Source: JACDAN01 sp035535195
GTDB taxonomy: Bacteria > Actinomycetota > Thermoleophilia > Gaiellales > Gaiellaceae
Direction: 5' to 3'
NCBI GenBank assembly: GCA_035535195.1
Contig: DATLQK010000075.1
Coordinates: 1 to 64,000, forward strand
DNA: 64,000 bases
A program made the translations under genes and the position numbers. Below are positions 33,265 to 40,903 of this stretch, piece by piece (positions within the stretch are counted from its first letter, which is position 1; the number at the start of each line of letters is the position of its first letter). The notes below the pieces were generated by a model. The model made no database searches, was not told where the DNA came from, and saw only the letters and a program-made list of their open reading frames with translations.

Positions 33265-33920
33265 TGAGAGAGGTGGTGCTGATCGGTTCGCCGGTCGCCC
33301 ATTCGCTCTCACCGGTGATGCAGAACGCGGCCTTCGAGGCGTGCGGCCTCGACTGGTCCTACCGCGCCGTCGATGTGGCGCCCGGCGAGCTCGCCGATCT
33401 CGTGCGCGGGCTCGATGCGGGGGCGAACGTGACGGCGCCGTACAAGCTGGACGTGGCGCGGCTCGTCGGCTCGAACCTGCCCTCGGTGAACACCCTCGTC
33501 GTCCGTGACGGCGCCGTCGAGGCGCATTCCACGGACGCCGCCGCCCTCCACGGCCTCGCGTTCGACCGGCCCGCGATCATCGGCGACGGCGGAGCAGCGG
33601 TCGCGTTCCGCCAGGCGATGCCGGGCGCAGAGGTCTTCTCCCGCCGCGGGACGTGGCCTCCCGACGTCCGCAGCTTCGACCTCGTCGTGAACGCGACGCC
33701 GGTCCGGGAAGAGGTGCTGGCGGAGCTGGGGCCGGGGCAGACACTCGTCGATCTGCCGTATCCGGAGACCGCCACCGCGGCTGCCGCGCGTGAGGTGGGA
33801 GCGCGGGTGATCGGTGGGCTCGAGGTGCTCGTCGCCCAGGGCGCCGCGTCCTTCGAGCTCTGGACGAGGCTGCCGGCGCCGGTCGCCGCCATGCGCAGCG
33901 CCGTAGGCTTGCCTGAGTGA
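33264..33920 (+). CDS. aroE: Shikimate dehydrogenase, compact form (218 aa)
   Basis: This enzyme reduces 3-dehydroshikimate. It has GSPVAHSLSPVMQNAAF (substrate Ser residues), GANVTAPYKLDVA (catalytic Lys), HSTDAAAL (catalytic Asp, where the family usually has NTDG), a shortened nucleotide loop IIGDGGAAVAF, VNATPV and GGLEVLVAQGAASFELWT. At 218 residues it is about 50 shorter than usual, the loss falling mostly in the NADP domain between the glycine loop and VNATP. It overlaps mltG by one base and aroC by four. Confidence 0.9.
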   Translation: MREVVLIGSPVAHSLSPVMQNAAFEACGLDWSYRAVDVAPGELADLVRGLDAGANVTAPYKLDVARLVGSNLPSVNTLVVRDGAVEAHSTDAAALHGLAFDRPAIIGDGGAAVAFRQAMPGAEVFSRRGTWPPDVRSFDLVVNATPVREEVLAELGPGQTLVDLPYPETATAAAAREVGARVIGGLEVLVAQGAASFELWTRLPAPVAAMRSAVGLPE

Positions 33921-34987
33921 CCCTCCGCCTCACCACCGCGGGCGAGTCGCACGGCCCGGCGCTCGTCGGGATCCTCACGGGCCTCCCGGCCGGGCTCGAG
34001 CTCGACCGGGACGCGATCGACGCGGACCTCGCGCGGCGCCAGCAGGGATACGGGCGCAGTCCGCGCCAGCGGATCGAGCACGACCGGATCGAGATCTACG
34101 CCGGGCTGCGGCACGGGCGGACGCTCGGGACGCCGCTCGCGCTCGTCGTCCAGAACCTCGACCACCGCAACTGGCAGTGGGGCATGAGCCCGTGGCCCCC
34201 GACCGGCGAGCCGGTGGGGAAGGGGACGAAGCCCGTGACGCTGCCGCGCCCCGGCCACGCCGACCTCGCCGGCGCGCTGAAGTACGGCCACGAGGACGTC
34301 CGCAACACGCTCGAGCGGGCGAGTGCGCGGCAGACCGCGATCACCGTCGCCGCGGGTGCGGTCGCGAAGGCGCTCCTCGCGGAGATCGGCGCCGAGGTTG
34401 CAGGGTCGGTCGTCGAGATGGGGTCCGTCGACGAGGCGAAGGCCGACCGTGACACCGTCGGCGGAATCGTCGAGGTGCGCGCGCACGGCGTGTCGCCGGG
34501 GCTCGGCTCGTACGCGACGAAGGAGGCGCGCCTCGACGGGCGACTGGCGGCGGCGCTGATGGGGATCCAGGCCGTCAAGGGCGTCGAGGTCGGCGAGGGT
34601 TTCGGGCTCGCCCGCCTCCGCGGCTCGCAGGCGCACGACGAGATCTTTCGCGACCAGACGGGCGTCTACAGGGAGACCAACCGCGCCGGCGGGATCGAGG
34701 GCGGCGTCTCGAACGGCGAGGAGATCGTCGTCCGCGCGGCGATGAAGCCGCTGCCCACGTTGATGCGACCGCTCCGCTCCACCGACCTGCAGACGGGCGA
34801 GCCGGGCGAGGCGCTCGTCGAGCGCAGCGACACCGCCGCCGTCGAGGCCCTGTCGGTCGTCGCGGAGGCGGCGGTGGCGCTCGAGCTCGCCGCGGCGGCG
34901 AAGGAGAAGTTCGGCGGAGACTCGGTGCCGGACTTCGCGGCGGCGCACCGCGCATACCTCGAGCGGATCCCGTGGCAACCGCGGTAG
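33917..34987 (+). CDS. aroC: Chorismate synthase
   Basis: This FMN-dependent enzyme makes chorismate. Landmarks are TAGESHGPALVGILTGLPAGL at the N terminus, RRQQGYGRSPRQRIE, RPGHADLAGALKYGHEDVRN, ERASARQTAITVAAGAVAK and GGIEGGVSNGEEIVVRAAMKP. Its 356 residues are normal. It starts with GTG 33917 overlapping the aroE stop, and its end overlaps the aroKB start by 16 bases. Confidence 0.97.
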   Translation: MTLRLTTAGESHGPALVGILTGLPAGLELDRDAIDADLARRQQGYGRSPRQRIEHDRIEIYAGLRHGRTLGTPLALVVQNLDHRNWQWGMSPWPPTGEPVGKGTKPVTLPRPGHADLAGALKYGHEDVRNTLERASARQTAITVAAGAVAKALLAEIGAEVAGSVVEMGSVDEAKADRDTVGGIVEVRAHGVSPGLGSYATKEARLDGRLAAALMGIQAVKGVEVGEGFGLARLRGSQAHDEIFRDQTGVYRETNRAGGIEGGVSNGEEIVVRAAMKPLPTLMRPLRSTDLQTGEPGEALVERSDTAAVEALSVVAEAAVALELAAAAKEKFGGDSVPDFAAAHRAYLERIPWQPR

Positions 34988-36300
34988 ACCGGCACGTGGC
35001 GCTGATCGGCTTCATGGGCACGGGGAAGTCGACGATCGGCAAGGAGGTGGCCAGGCGGACCGGGCGGCCCTTCGTCGACACCGACGCGGAGATCGAGGCG
35101 CGCCATGGGCCGATCAGCGAGCTCTTCGCCCGCGGCGAGTCCGAGTTCCGCGATGTTGAGGCCAAGGTCGTCGAGGAGGCGCTGGGCGCGGCCGAGCCCT
35201 CGGTGATCGCGCTCGGCGGCGGTGCTTTCGAGGCGGCGCGCACCGACCGCGCGCTCGCCGTGCTGCTCGACGTGGACGTCGAGACGGCCTGGGAACGAAG
35301 TTACGACACCGGCCGGCCGCTGGCCGAGTCCGAGTCGGCCTTCCGGGCGCTTCACGCCGCTCGCGATTACCACGCAGTCGCGGACGCTGTCGCGGAGGAC
35401 GCCGACGGCGTCCTGCTCGCCGGACTCGGGATCGAGCTCGGGGGCGAGGTGGGGGAGGAAGGCGCTGCGCTCGTCGCGGACCCGCGGGTGCTGGAGCTCC
35501 ATCCACTCGACCTAGGCTCCGTGCATCCCGTCTCGTCGAAGACGCTCGAGGCGGCGCAGCGCGTCTGGAGCGAGCTGCCGATCGGACGCGACGGCACCGT
35601 GGTCGGGTACGGGGGAGGCACCACGACCGACGTCGCCGGCTACGTCGCCGCGGCCTACATGCGGGGGGTGCGCTGGGTCAGCGTCCCGACCACGCTCGTC
35701 GGGCAGGTCGACGCGGGCATCGGCGGGAAGGCGGCGGTCGACCTGCCGGAGGCGAAGAACCTCGTGGGCGCGTTCCACTACCCGGATCGCGTCGTGATCA
35801 GGCCGCAGCTGCTCGAGTCGCTGCCGGAGGGAGAACGCCGCAACGGGCTCGCGGAGATCGTCAAGACCGGCTTGCTCACCGGGCGGTCGGTCTGGGAGCT
35901 GCCGGAGGAGGAGATGATCCGCGCCTGCGCCGCCTTCAAGGCGGAGGTCTGCCTCGAGGACCCGTACGAGCGGACCGGCCGGCGTGAGATCCTGAACCTT
36001 GGGCATACGTTCGGTCATGCGCTCGAGGCGGCCTCCGACTACAAGCTCTCGCACGGCGAGGCCGTCGCCCTCGGGCTGACGGCGGCGCTGCGGCTGTCGG
36101 GGCTCGGGATGTCGGACGTCCTCGACGTGCAGCCCGTGCACGTCGACCCCGAGCGCGCCTGGGCCGCGCTCCGGCGCGACAAGAAGGCGCGGAACGGCAG
36201 AATCCGGCTCGTGCTGCTGGAGGAGCTCGGGAGGCCGGTCGTCCGCGAGGTCGAGCCCGCGGACGTGCGCGCCGCGCTGGACGAGCTGATCGCCGCTTGA
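34972..36300 (+). CDS. aroKB: Shikimate kinase / 3-dehydroquinate synthase fusion (442 aa)
   Basis: Residues 1-160 are shikimate kinase: Walker A GFMGTGKST (13-21), DTDAEIEARHGPISELFARG, GGGAFEAARTD and lid Arg in YDTGRPLAES. Residues 165-442 are dehydroquinate synthase: NAD site GGGTTTDVAGYVAAAYMRGV, VPTTLVGQVDAGIGGKAAVD, zinc ligands in AEIVKTG, NLGHTFGHALE and HGEAVALGL. The first domain catalyses step 5 and the second step 2 of the shikimate pathway. GTG 34972 is the start; GTG 34996 would remove eight residues. A similar AroKB fusion is known from Thermotoga. Confidence 0.95.
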   Translation: MATAVDRHVALIGFMGTGKSTIGKEVARRTGRPFVDTDAEIEARHGPISELFARGESEFRDVEAKVVEEALGAAEPSVIALGGGAFEAARTDRALAVLLDVDVETAWERSYDTGRPLAESESAFRALHAARDYHAVADAVAEDADGVLLAGLGIELGGEVGEEGAALVADPRVLELHPLDLGSVHPVSSKTLEAAQRVWSELPIGRDGTVVGYGGGTTTDVAGYVAAAYMRGVRWVSVPTTLVGQVDAGIGGKAAVDLPEAKNLVGAFHYPDRVVIRPQLLESLPEGERRNGLAEIVKTGLLTGRSVWELPEEEMIRACAAFKAEVCLEDPYERTGRREILNLGHTFGHALEAASDYKLSHGEAVALGLTAALRLSGLGMSDVLDVQPVHVDPERAWAALRRDKKARNGRIRLVLLEELGRPVVREVEPADVRAALDELIAA

Positions 36301-36722
36301 TGGTCGCGGTGCTGAACGGCGTGAACCTGAACACGCTCGACCGCCGCGATCCGGCGCTCTACGGCGGTCTCTCGCTGGCACAGCTCGACGACCGGGTGCG
36401 GTCGTGGGGGCAAGAGCTCGGCTGCGAGGTCCTCTGCCGCCAGACGAACAGCGAGGGCGAGTACGTCCTTTGGTGCCAGGAGCTGGGCGAGAGCGCCGAC
36501 GGGCTGATCGTCAACCCGGGCGCGTGGTCGCACTACAGCTACGCGATCCACGACGCGCTCGAGCTGGCACGGGGGCCGGTCGTCGAGGTGCACCTCTCCG
36601 ACATCGAGCGGCGCGAGGAGTGGCGGCGGCACTCGGTGATCGCGGCCCTGGCGGCGCACCGTGTGATCGGCAAGGGGCCCGACGGCTACAGGGAGGCGCT
36701 GGAATTCCTGGCGCGCGGATAG
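36300..36722 (+). CDS. aroQ: 3-dehydroquinate dehydratase, type II
   Basis: This small type II dehydroquinase performs the third shikimate step. VAVLNGVNLNTLDRRDPALYGG is the N-terminal signature (usually LNGPNLNLLG, so Pro is replaced by Val), with the catalytic Tyr in ALYGG. NPGAWSHYSYAIHDAL contains the catalytic His, and VEVHLSDIERREEWRRHS the closing motif. It is 140 residues long. ATG 36300 overlaps the aroKB stop by one base; the TTG at 36297 immediately before is less likely. Confidence 0.94.
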   Translation: MVAVLNGVNLNTLDRRDPALYGGLSLAQLDDRVRSWGQELGCEVLCRQTNSEGEYVLWCQELGESADGLIVNPGAWSHYSYAIHDALELARGPVVEVHLSDIERREEWRRHSVIAALAAHRVIGKGPDGYREALEFLARG

Positions 36723-37747
36723 AGCGGCTGCTGCCGCTCCTGGAGCAGCCGCTCCTGGTGACGGCACCGGTGAACGTCCGGTACCTGACCGGGTTCGAGA
36801 GCACGAACGCCGCGGTCCTGGTCGCGACGGACGGGACGGTCCGCCTCTTCACCGACTTCCGCTACGCGGAGCGGGCGCGGCAGCTCGAGGACGTGGACGT
36901 GGTCGAGACGCCCCGCTACCTCTACACCGACCTGCCGCAGCATCTATCCGGGCCGGTGGCGTTCGAGGCGGACGCGCTGACCTACGCGAACTACGAGTTC
37001 CTCCGCGAGGGCGGCGTGGAGCTCGTGCCGCGCCGCGGGGTCGTCGAGACGCTGCGGGCGGTGAAGGAGCCGGAGGAGCTGGAGGCGATCCGGCGGGCTG
37101 CGGACGTCACCGACGCGACGTACGACCGGCTCGCCGCGGAGCAGATCGCCGGGAAGACGGAGCAGGAGCTCGTCTGGCGGATGGAGGTGCTCTTCCACGA
37201 GTGCGGCGCGGACGGGCTCGCGTTCGACGTCGACATCGCGGCCGGGCCGACGGCGGCGAGCCCGCACGCGGTGCCGGGCGACCGCGTCGTGCGGGAGGGC
37301 GAGTTCGTGCTCGTTGACGCGGGCGCAACGGTCGACGGCTACTGCTCGGACTGCACGCGGACGTTCGCCGTCGGCGAGGTCTCGGATTTGCTGCGGGAGC
37401 TCTACGACGTCGTGCTGCGCGCCCAGCAGGCGGGGGTGGAGGTGGTGCGGCCGGGGGCCGGCGGCCGGGAGGTGGACGCGGCCGCGCGCGCGGTGATCGC
37501 GGAGGCCGGCTACGGGGAGAGCTTCGGCCACGGGCTCGGGCACGGCCTGGGCCTGCTCGTCCACGAGGCGCCGGTGCTTCGCCCCGAGAGCGAGGACGTG
37601 CTCGTGCCGGGCAACGTCGTCACGGTCGAGCCGGGGATCTACCTGAGCGGTGTGGCGGGCGTCCGGATCGAGGATCTCGTCGTCGTCACCCTCGAGGGCG
37701 TGGAGGTGGTGAGCCGGTTCCCCAGGGAGCTGACGGCGGTTCGGTAG
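36719..37747 (+). CDS. M24-family Xaa-Pro aminopeptidase-like metallopeptidase
   Basis: This cytosolic dimetal peptidase cuts after the residue before proline. Metal ligands lie in LVDAGATVDGYCSDCTRTFAVG (two Asp), FGHGLGHGLGLLVHEAP (His) and VVTVEPGIYLSG and VRIEDLVVV (Glu). The N-terminal creatinase-like domain opens ERLLPLLEQPLLVTAPVNVRYLTGF. No ATG/GTG/TTG lies ahead of this conserved region except deep inside aroQ. The given start is an ATA overlapping the aroQ stop (ATAG). ATT 36704 behind GGGAGG, or GTG 36758 with loss of 13 residues, are alternatives. It is next to efp, as pepQ is in many bacteria. Confidence 0.88.
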   Translation: MERLLPLLEQPLLVTAPVNVRYLTGFESTNAAVLVATDGTVRLFTDFRYAERARQLEDVDVVETPRYLYTDLPQHLSGPVAFEADALTYANYEFLREGGVELVPRRGVVETLRAVKEPEELEAIRRAADVTDATYDRLAAEQIAGKTEQELVWRMEVLFHECGADGLAFDVDIAAGPTAASPHAVPGDRVVREGEFVLVDAGATVDGYCSDCTRTFAVGEVSDLLRELYDVVLRAQQAGVEVVRPGAGGREVDAAARAVIAEAGYGESFGHGLGHGLGLLVHEAPVLRPESEDVLVPGNVVTVEPGIYLSGVAGVRIEDLVVVTLEGVEVVSRFPRELTAVR

Positions 37748-37760
37748 ATTGGCGCCGCCG

Positions 37761-38327
37761 ATGGCGGAGCAGGTCAGCACCAACCAGTTCAAGAACGGCA
37801 TGCACATCGAGCACGAGGGCTCGGTGTGGCGCGTGGTCGAGTTCCAGCACGTGAAGCCCGGGAAGGGCGGCGCGTTCGTCCGCACCCGGCTGAAGCGGCT
37901 CGACTCCGGCGCCGTCGTCGACAAGACCTTCCGCGCGGGCGAGAAGTTCGCGCGTGTGCTGACGGAGACGAAGAACGTCCAGTACCTCTACGACTCCGGC
38001 GACGACGTCGTCTTCATGGACGAGCAGACCTACGAGCAGATCAGCCTGCCGCGGGACTCGGTCTCGGACGCGCTCGAGTACCTGGAGCCGTCCAACTCCG
38101 TGCAGCTCCTGCTCGTCGACGGACAGCCCACGGGCGTGCAGATGCCGGGGTCGGTCGAGCTGACGGTGACGGAGACCGAGCCGGGCGTCCGCGGCGACAC
38201 CGTCTCGAACGTGACGAAGCCGGCGACGCTTGCGACCGGCGCCGTCGTCCAGGTGCCGCTGTTCGTGAATCAGGGCGACCGGATCAAGGTCGACCCGCGC
38301 GACGGCCGCTACATCTCGCGCGCCTGA
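37761..38327 (+). CDS. efp: Translation elongation factor P
   Basis: This factor relieves ribosome stalling at polyproline, relevant here because proline-rich proteins occur in the window. The KOW-like domain reads VSTNQFKNGMHIEHEGSVWRV. The loop tip KPGKGGAFVRTRLKRL has Lys at the position that contacts the P-site tRNA. The two OB domains end with VTKPATLATGAVVQVPLFVNQGDRIKVDPRDGRY. It is 188 residues long. ATG 37761 was preferred to TTG 37749. TAGATT (37745-37750), which overlaps the peptidase stop, lies 10 bases upstream. Confidence 0.97.
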   Translation: MAEQVSTNQFKNGMHIEHEGSVWRVVEFQHVKPGKGGAFVRTRLKRLDSGAVVDKTFRAGEKFARVLTETKNVQYLYDSGDDVVFMDEQTYEQISLPRDSVSDALEYLEPSNSVQLLLVDGQPTGVQMPGSVELTVTETEPGVRGDTVSNVTKPATLATGAVVQVPLFVNQGDRIKVDPRDGRYISRA

Positions 38328-38381
38328 CTTCGACCGCGCCCGCCGGGCCGGGTGAAGAACCAGGGGTTGGAAGGGCGCTTC

Positions 38382-38387
38382 TACACT
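38382..38387 (+). promoter_or_regulatory. -10 element (TACACT) of leaderless DUF1361 gene
   Basis: TACACT ends 7 bases before the ATG at 38395, with no Shine-Dalgarno between. Confidence 0.55.
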
Positions 38388-38394
38388 TTTCGGC

Positions 38395-39063
38395 ATGCGC
38401 ACGATGAGCGACCGCCGAGCGCTCGCGCTCTTCTCGCTCGCCCTCGCTTCCGCGCTCTGCCTGGGCGCGCTCCTCGCCCGCTGGGTCTACTCGGAATCGG
38501 GTGCGTACGGGTTCATGCTCTGGAACCTCTTCCTCGCCTGGATCCCGGTTGCGGCGGCCGTGGCGGTGTACGACGGCCAGCGCCGCGGCGCCCGGCTGAC
38601 GCACCTGCTGCCGCTGGCCGTGATCTGGCTGCTCTTCCTCCCGAACGCGCCCTACCTGCTCACCGACTTCGTCCACCTCGGCTCACGCGACGACGCACCG
38701 CTCTGGTTCGACATCGTCCTCTTCGGCTCGTTCGCGTGGACGGGGATGCTGCTCGGGTTCCTCTCGATCTTCCTGATGCAGGGGATCGTCCGGCGCGAGT
38801 ACGGCTGGGTCTGGGGCTGGGTGCTCGTCGCCGCCAGCCTGTTGCTGAGCTCGTTCGGGATTTACCTCGGCCGCTCGCTCGGCTGGAACAGCTGGGACTT
38901 CCTCGTCCGGCCCGGCGCGCTCGTCGCCGACATCTGGGCGCGCGTCGCGGACCCGCTCGCGTATCCGCGCGGCGTCGGGATGACCGTCGCGCTGACGCTC
39001 GTCCTCGCCACGGGCTACCTCACGGTCTACGCCTTCGCCCGACTCGGCGCGACTGAGCGTTAG
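38395..39063 (+). CDS. DUF1361 integral membrane protein (222 aa)
   Basis: Six or more hydrophobic helices and the diagnostic loop LLFLPNAPYLLTDFVHLGSRDD identify the DUF1361 family. WNLFLAWIPVAAAVAVY and GWNSWDFLVRPGALVADI fit the family pattern. The function of the family is unknown. It stands as a single gene between efp and the carboxylase genes with its own -10. Its stop codon TAG is shared with the next gene's TAGGCT. Confidence 0.88.
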   Translation: MRTMSDRRALALFSLALASALCLGALLARWVYSESGAYGFMLWNLFLAWIPVAAAVAVYDGQRRGARLTHLLPLAVIWLLFLPNAPYLLTDFVHLGSRDDAPLWFDIVLFGSFAWTGMLLGFLSIFLMQGIVRREYGWVWGWVLVAASLLLSSFGIYLGRSLGWNSWDFLVRPGALVADIWARVADPLAYPRGVGMTVALTLVLATGYLTVYAFARLGATER

Positions 39064-39066
39064 GCT
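39061..39066 (+). promoter_or_regulatory. -10 element (TAGGCT) of the BCCP-fusion/accC operon
   Basis: TAGGCT, beginning with the TAG stop of the DUF1361 gene, ends 7 bases before GTG 39074. Confidence 0.55.
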
Positions 39067-39073
39067 CGGGGCC

Positions 39074-40903
39074 GTGCCCGCCCTCATCGACACGACGGTC
39101 AGGCTGCTGAGCCAGGAGCCGCTCGTCGGGAACGTCCCGACGGCGTCGATTCTCGACCTGGCCGAGCTGCTCGACGGCGCCGGCTTCGCCGCGCTCGAGG
39201 TCTCCGGCGGCGGCGTCTTCGACAGCGCCGTGCGGCGCGGCGTCGAGTCCCCGTGGGAGCGCATTCGCGCGATCCGAGCACGGACGAAGACGCCGCTCGG
39301 GATGGCCCTCCGGGGCCGCTTCCTCGTCGGCTCCCAGCCGGTCGGCGGCGACTTCGTCCGCCGGTTCGTGATGACCGCTGCCGAGAACGGCATCGACGTC
39401 TTCCGCCTCCACGACCCGCTGAACGACGTCTCGAACCTGCAGGACGCGGGTGAGGCGATCACGAGCGCCGAGCGCGAGTTCGATGCGGGGCTGCTCTACA
39501 GCCCCGGCCCGACGGGCGAGACCGACACGCTCGTGGAGCGCGCCAAGAAGCTGCCAGAGCTCGGCGCCGCCCGCATCCTTCTGCACGATCCCTCCGGCTC
39601 GCTCGAGCCGCACCGGTCGGGCGAGCTCGTCTCGGCGCTCGCCGAGGCCAGCGGCCTCCCGATCGGGATCTACTGCCAGGGCTCCGGAGGCAGCGCCCTG
39701 GCCGCGGCGCTCGAGGCGGCGCGTGCCGGCGCCGACCGCATCGCCTGCACGACCTACCCGGTGGCGCTCGTGCTGCACCGCGTCGCGGCGGAAGGCCTGG
39801 CCGACGCCCTTCGCGGGCTCGGGCTCGACCCGGGGATCGACGTGCCTCGCGTATGGAAGGCGGCGGAGCTCGTCGACGAGCACATCGGGGACGAGCCGAT
39901 TACGCCGCTCACTCCGCGCATCGCCGTCCGCGCGGCGGCGCACGACCTGCCGGCGGGCCTCGTTGCCGCCCTCGAGAGCCACCTGCGCGCGCTGTCAGCC
40001 GGTGACCGGCTCGACGAGGTGCTCGACGAGCTGGGGCGGATCCGGGCCGAGGCGGGCTGGCCGCCGCTCGCGGCCCCGATCGGCCAGGTGCTCGGGAGCC
40101 AGGCGCTGATCCACGTGCTCTCCGCCGCCCGGTACCAGGTGGTGGTGGACGAGCTCCGCGCGCTCTACGCCGGCGACTTCGGCCAGCCGCCCACGGAGTT
40201 CGACCCGACCGCCCGCCGCGCGATCGAGCTCGTCTCCGACGGCACACCCGCTGCCGAGCCGGCCGCCGACCTCGACGCCGTCCGGGACGAGGCCCGAGGG
40301 CTCGCGGCCAGCGACGAGGAGCTCCTCCTCCTGGCGCTCTTCGGCGACGAGGCCGAGGCGCTGCTGCACGCCGTTCGCGGGCGCGCCCGCGGCGAGGAAG
40401 GCCTCGTCGGCGGCTCCGTCGACCAGACCAGAGCGGAGACGATCCGGGAGCTCGTGCGGATCGTCCAGGAAAGCGGCGTGGGCGAGATCGCAGTCGAGGA
40501 GTCCGGCATGCGCGTGACGGTGAAGCGCCGGGAGGAGACGGAGGCCGCGCCGCAGGCGCCGGAACCCGCCCCTTCGATCCCGACGCCCGACGATCTGGCC
40601 CTGCCCGCCGCCGCCGTAGCGGCGCCGGAGACGGACGGCGTGATCCGCGTCGAGGCCCCGATGGTCGGCACCTTCTACCGGGCGCCGTCGCCGGGCGCGC
40701 CGCCGTTCGTCGAGGAGGGCGCCTCCGTCGCCAGGGGCCAGACGCTGTGCATTCTCGAGGCGATGAAGCTGATGAACGAGATCAAGTCGGAGCTCGACGG
40801 GACGATTCGCCGGATCCACGTCGGGAACGGCGAGGCCGTGGAGTTCGGCCAGCTCCTGTTCGAGATCGAGCCGGCGCTGGGACGGCCGGTCGATGCCCTC
40901 TAG
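39074..40903 (+). CDS. Degenerate carboxyltransferase domain fused to biotin carboxyl carrier protein (609 aa)
   Basis: Residues 1-420 follow the oxaloacetate decarboxylase alpha/pyruvate carboxylase CT domain (GNVPTASILDLAELLDGAGF, ENGIDVFRLHDPLNDVSNLQ, then PPLAAPIGQVLGSQALIHVL). Yet the catalytic Lys of the family KDM motif is His171 (HDPSGS), and the metal ligands HTH are Tyr200-Cys-Gln202. Residues 430-609 are BCCP with Pro/Ala hinge and biotin site EAMKLMNE (Lys about 565). It overlaps accC by 11 bases, so it probably carries biotin for that carboxylase, with the CT-like part as scaffold or assembly surface. No active carboxyltransferase gene is nearby. Confidence 0.85.
   Translation: MPALIDTTVRLLSQEPLVGNVPTASILDLAELLDGAGFAALEVSGGGVFDSAVRRGVESPWERIRAIRARTKTPLGMALRGRFLVGSQPVGGDFVRRFVMTAAENGIDVFRLHDPLNDVSNLQDAGEAITSAEREFDAGLLYSPGPTGETDTLVERAKKLPELGAARILLHDPSGSLEPHRSGELVSALAEASGLPIGIYCQGSGGSALAAALEAARAGADRIACTTYPVALVLHRVAAEGLADALRGLGLDPGIDVPRVWKAAELVDEHIGDEPITPLTPRIAVRAAAHDLPAGLVAALESHLRALSAGDRLDEVLDELGRIRAEAGWPPLAAPIGQVLGSQALIHVLSAARYQVVVDELRALYAGDFGQPPTEFDPTARRAIELVSDGTPAAEPAADLDAVRDEARGLAASDEELLLLALFGDEAEALLHAVRGRARGEEGLVGGSVDQTRAETIRELVRIVQESGVGEIAVEESGMRVTVKRREETEAAPQAPEPAPSIPTPDDLALPAAAVAAPETDGVIRVEAPMVGTFYRAPSPGAPPFVEEGASVARGQTLCILEAMKLMNEIKSELDGTIRRIHVGNGEAVEFGQLLFEIEPALGRPVDAL

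Noticed and set aside
36404..36718. Upstream ATG at 36404 as start of the peptidase gene
   Set aside because: It would add 105 residues of aroQ-overlapping low-complexity sequence with no similarity to M24 enzymes.
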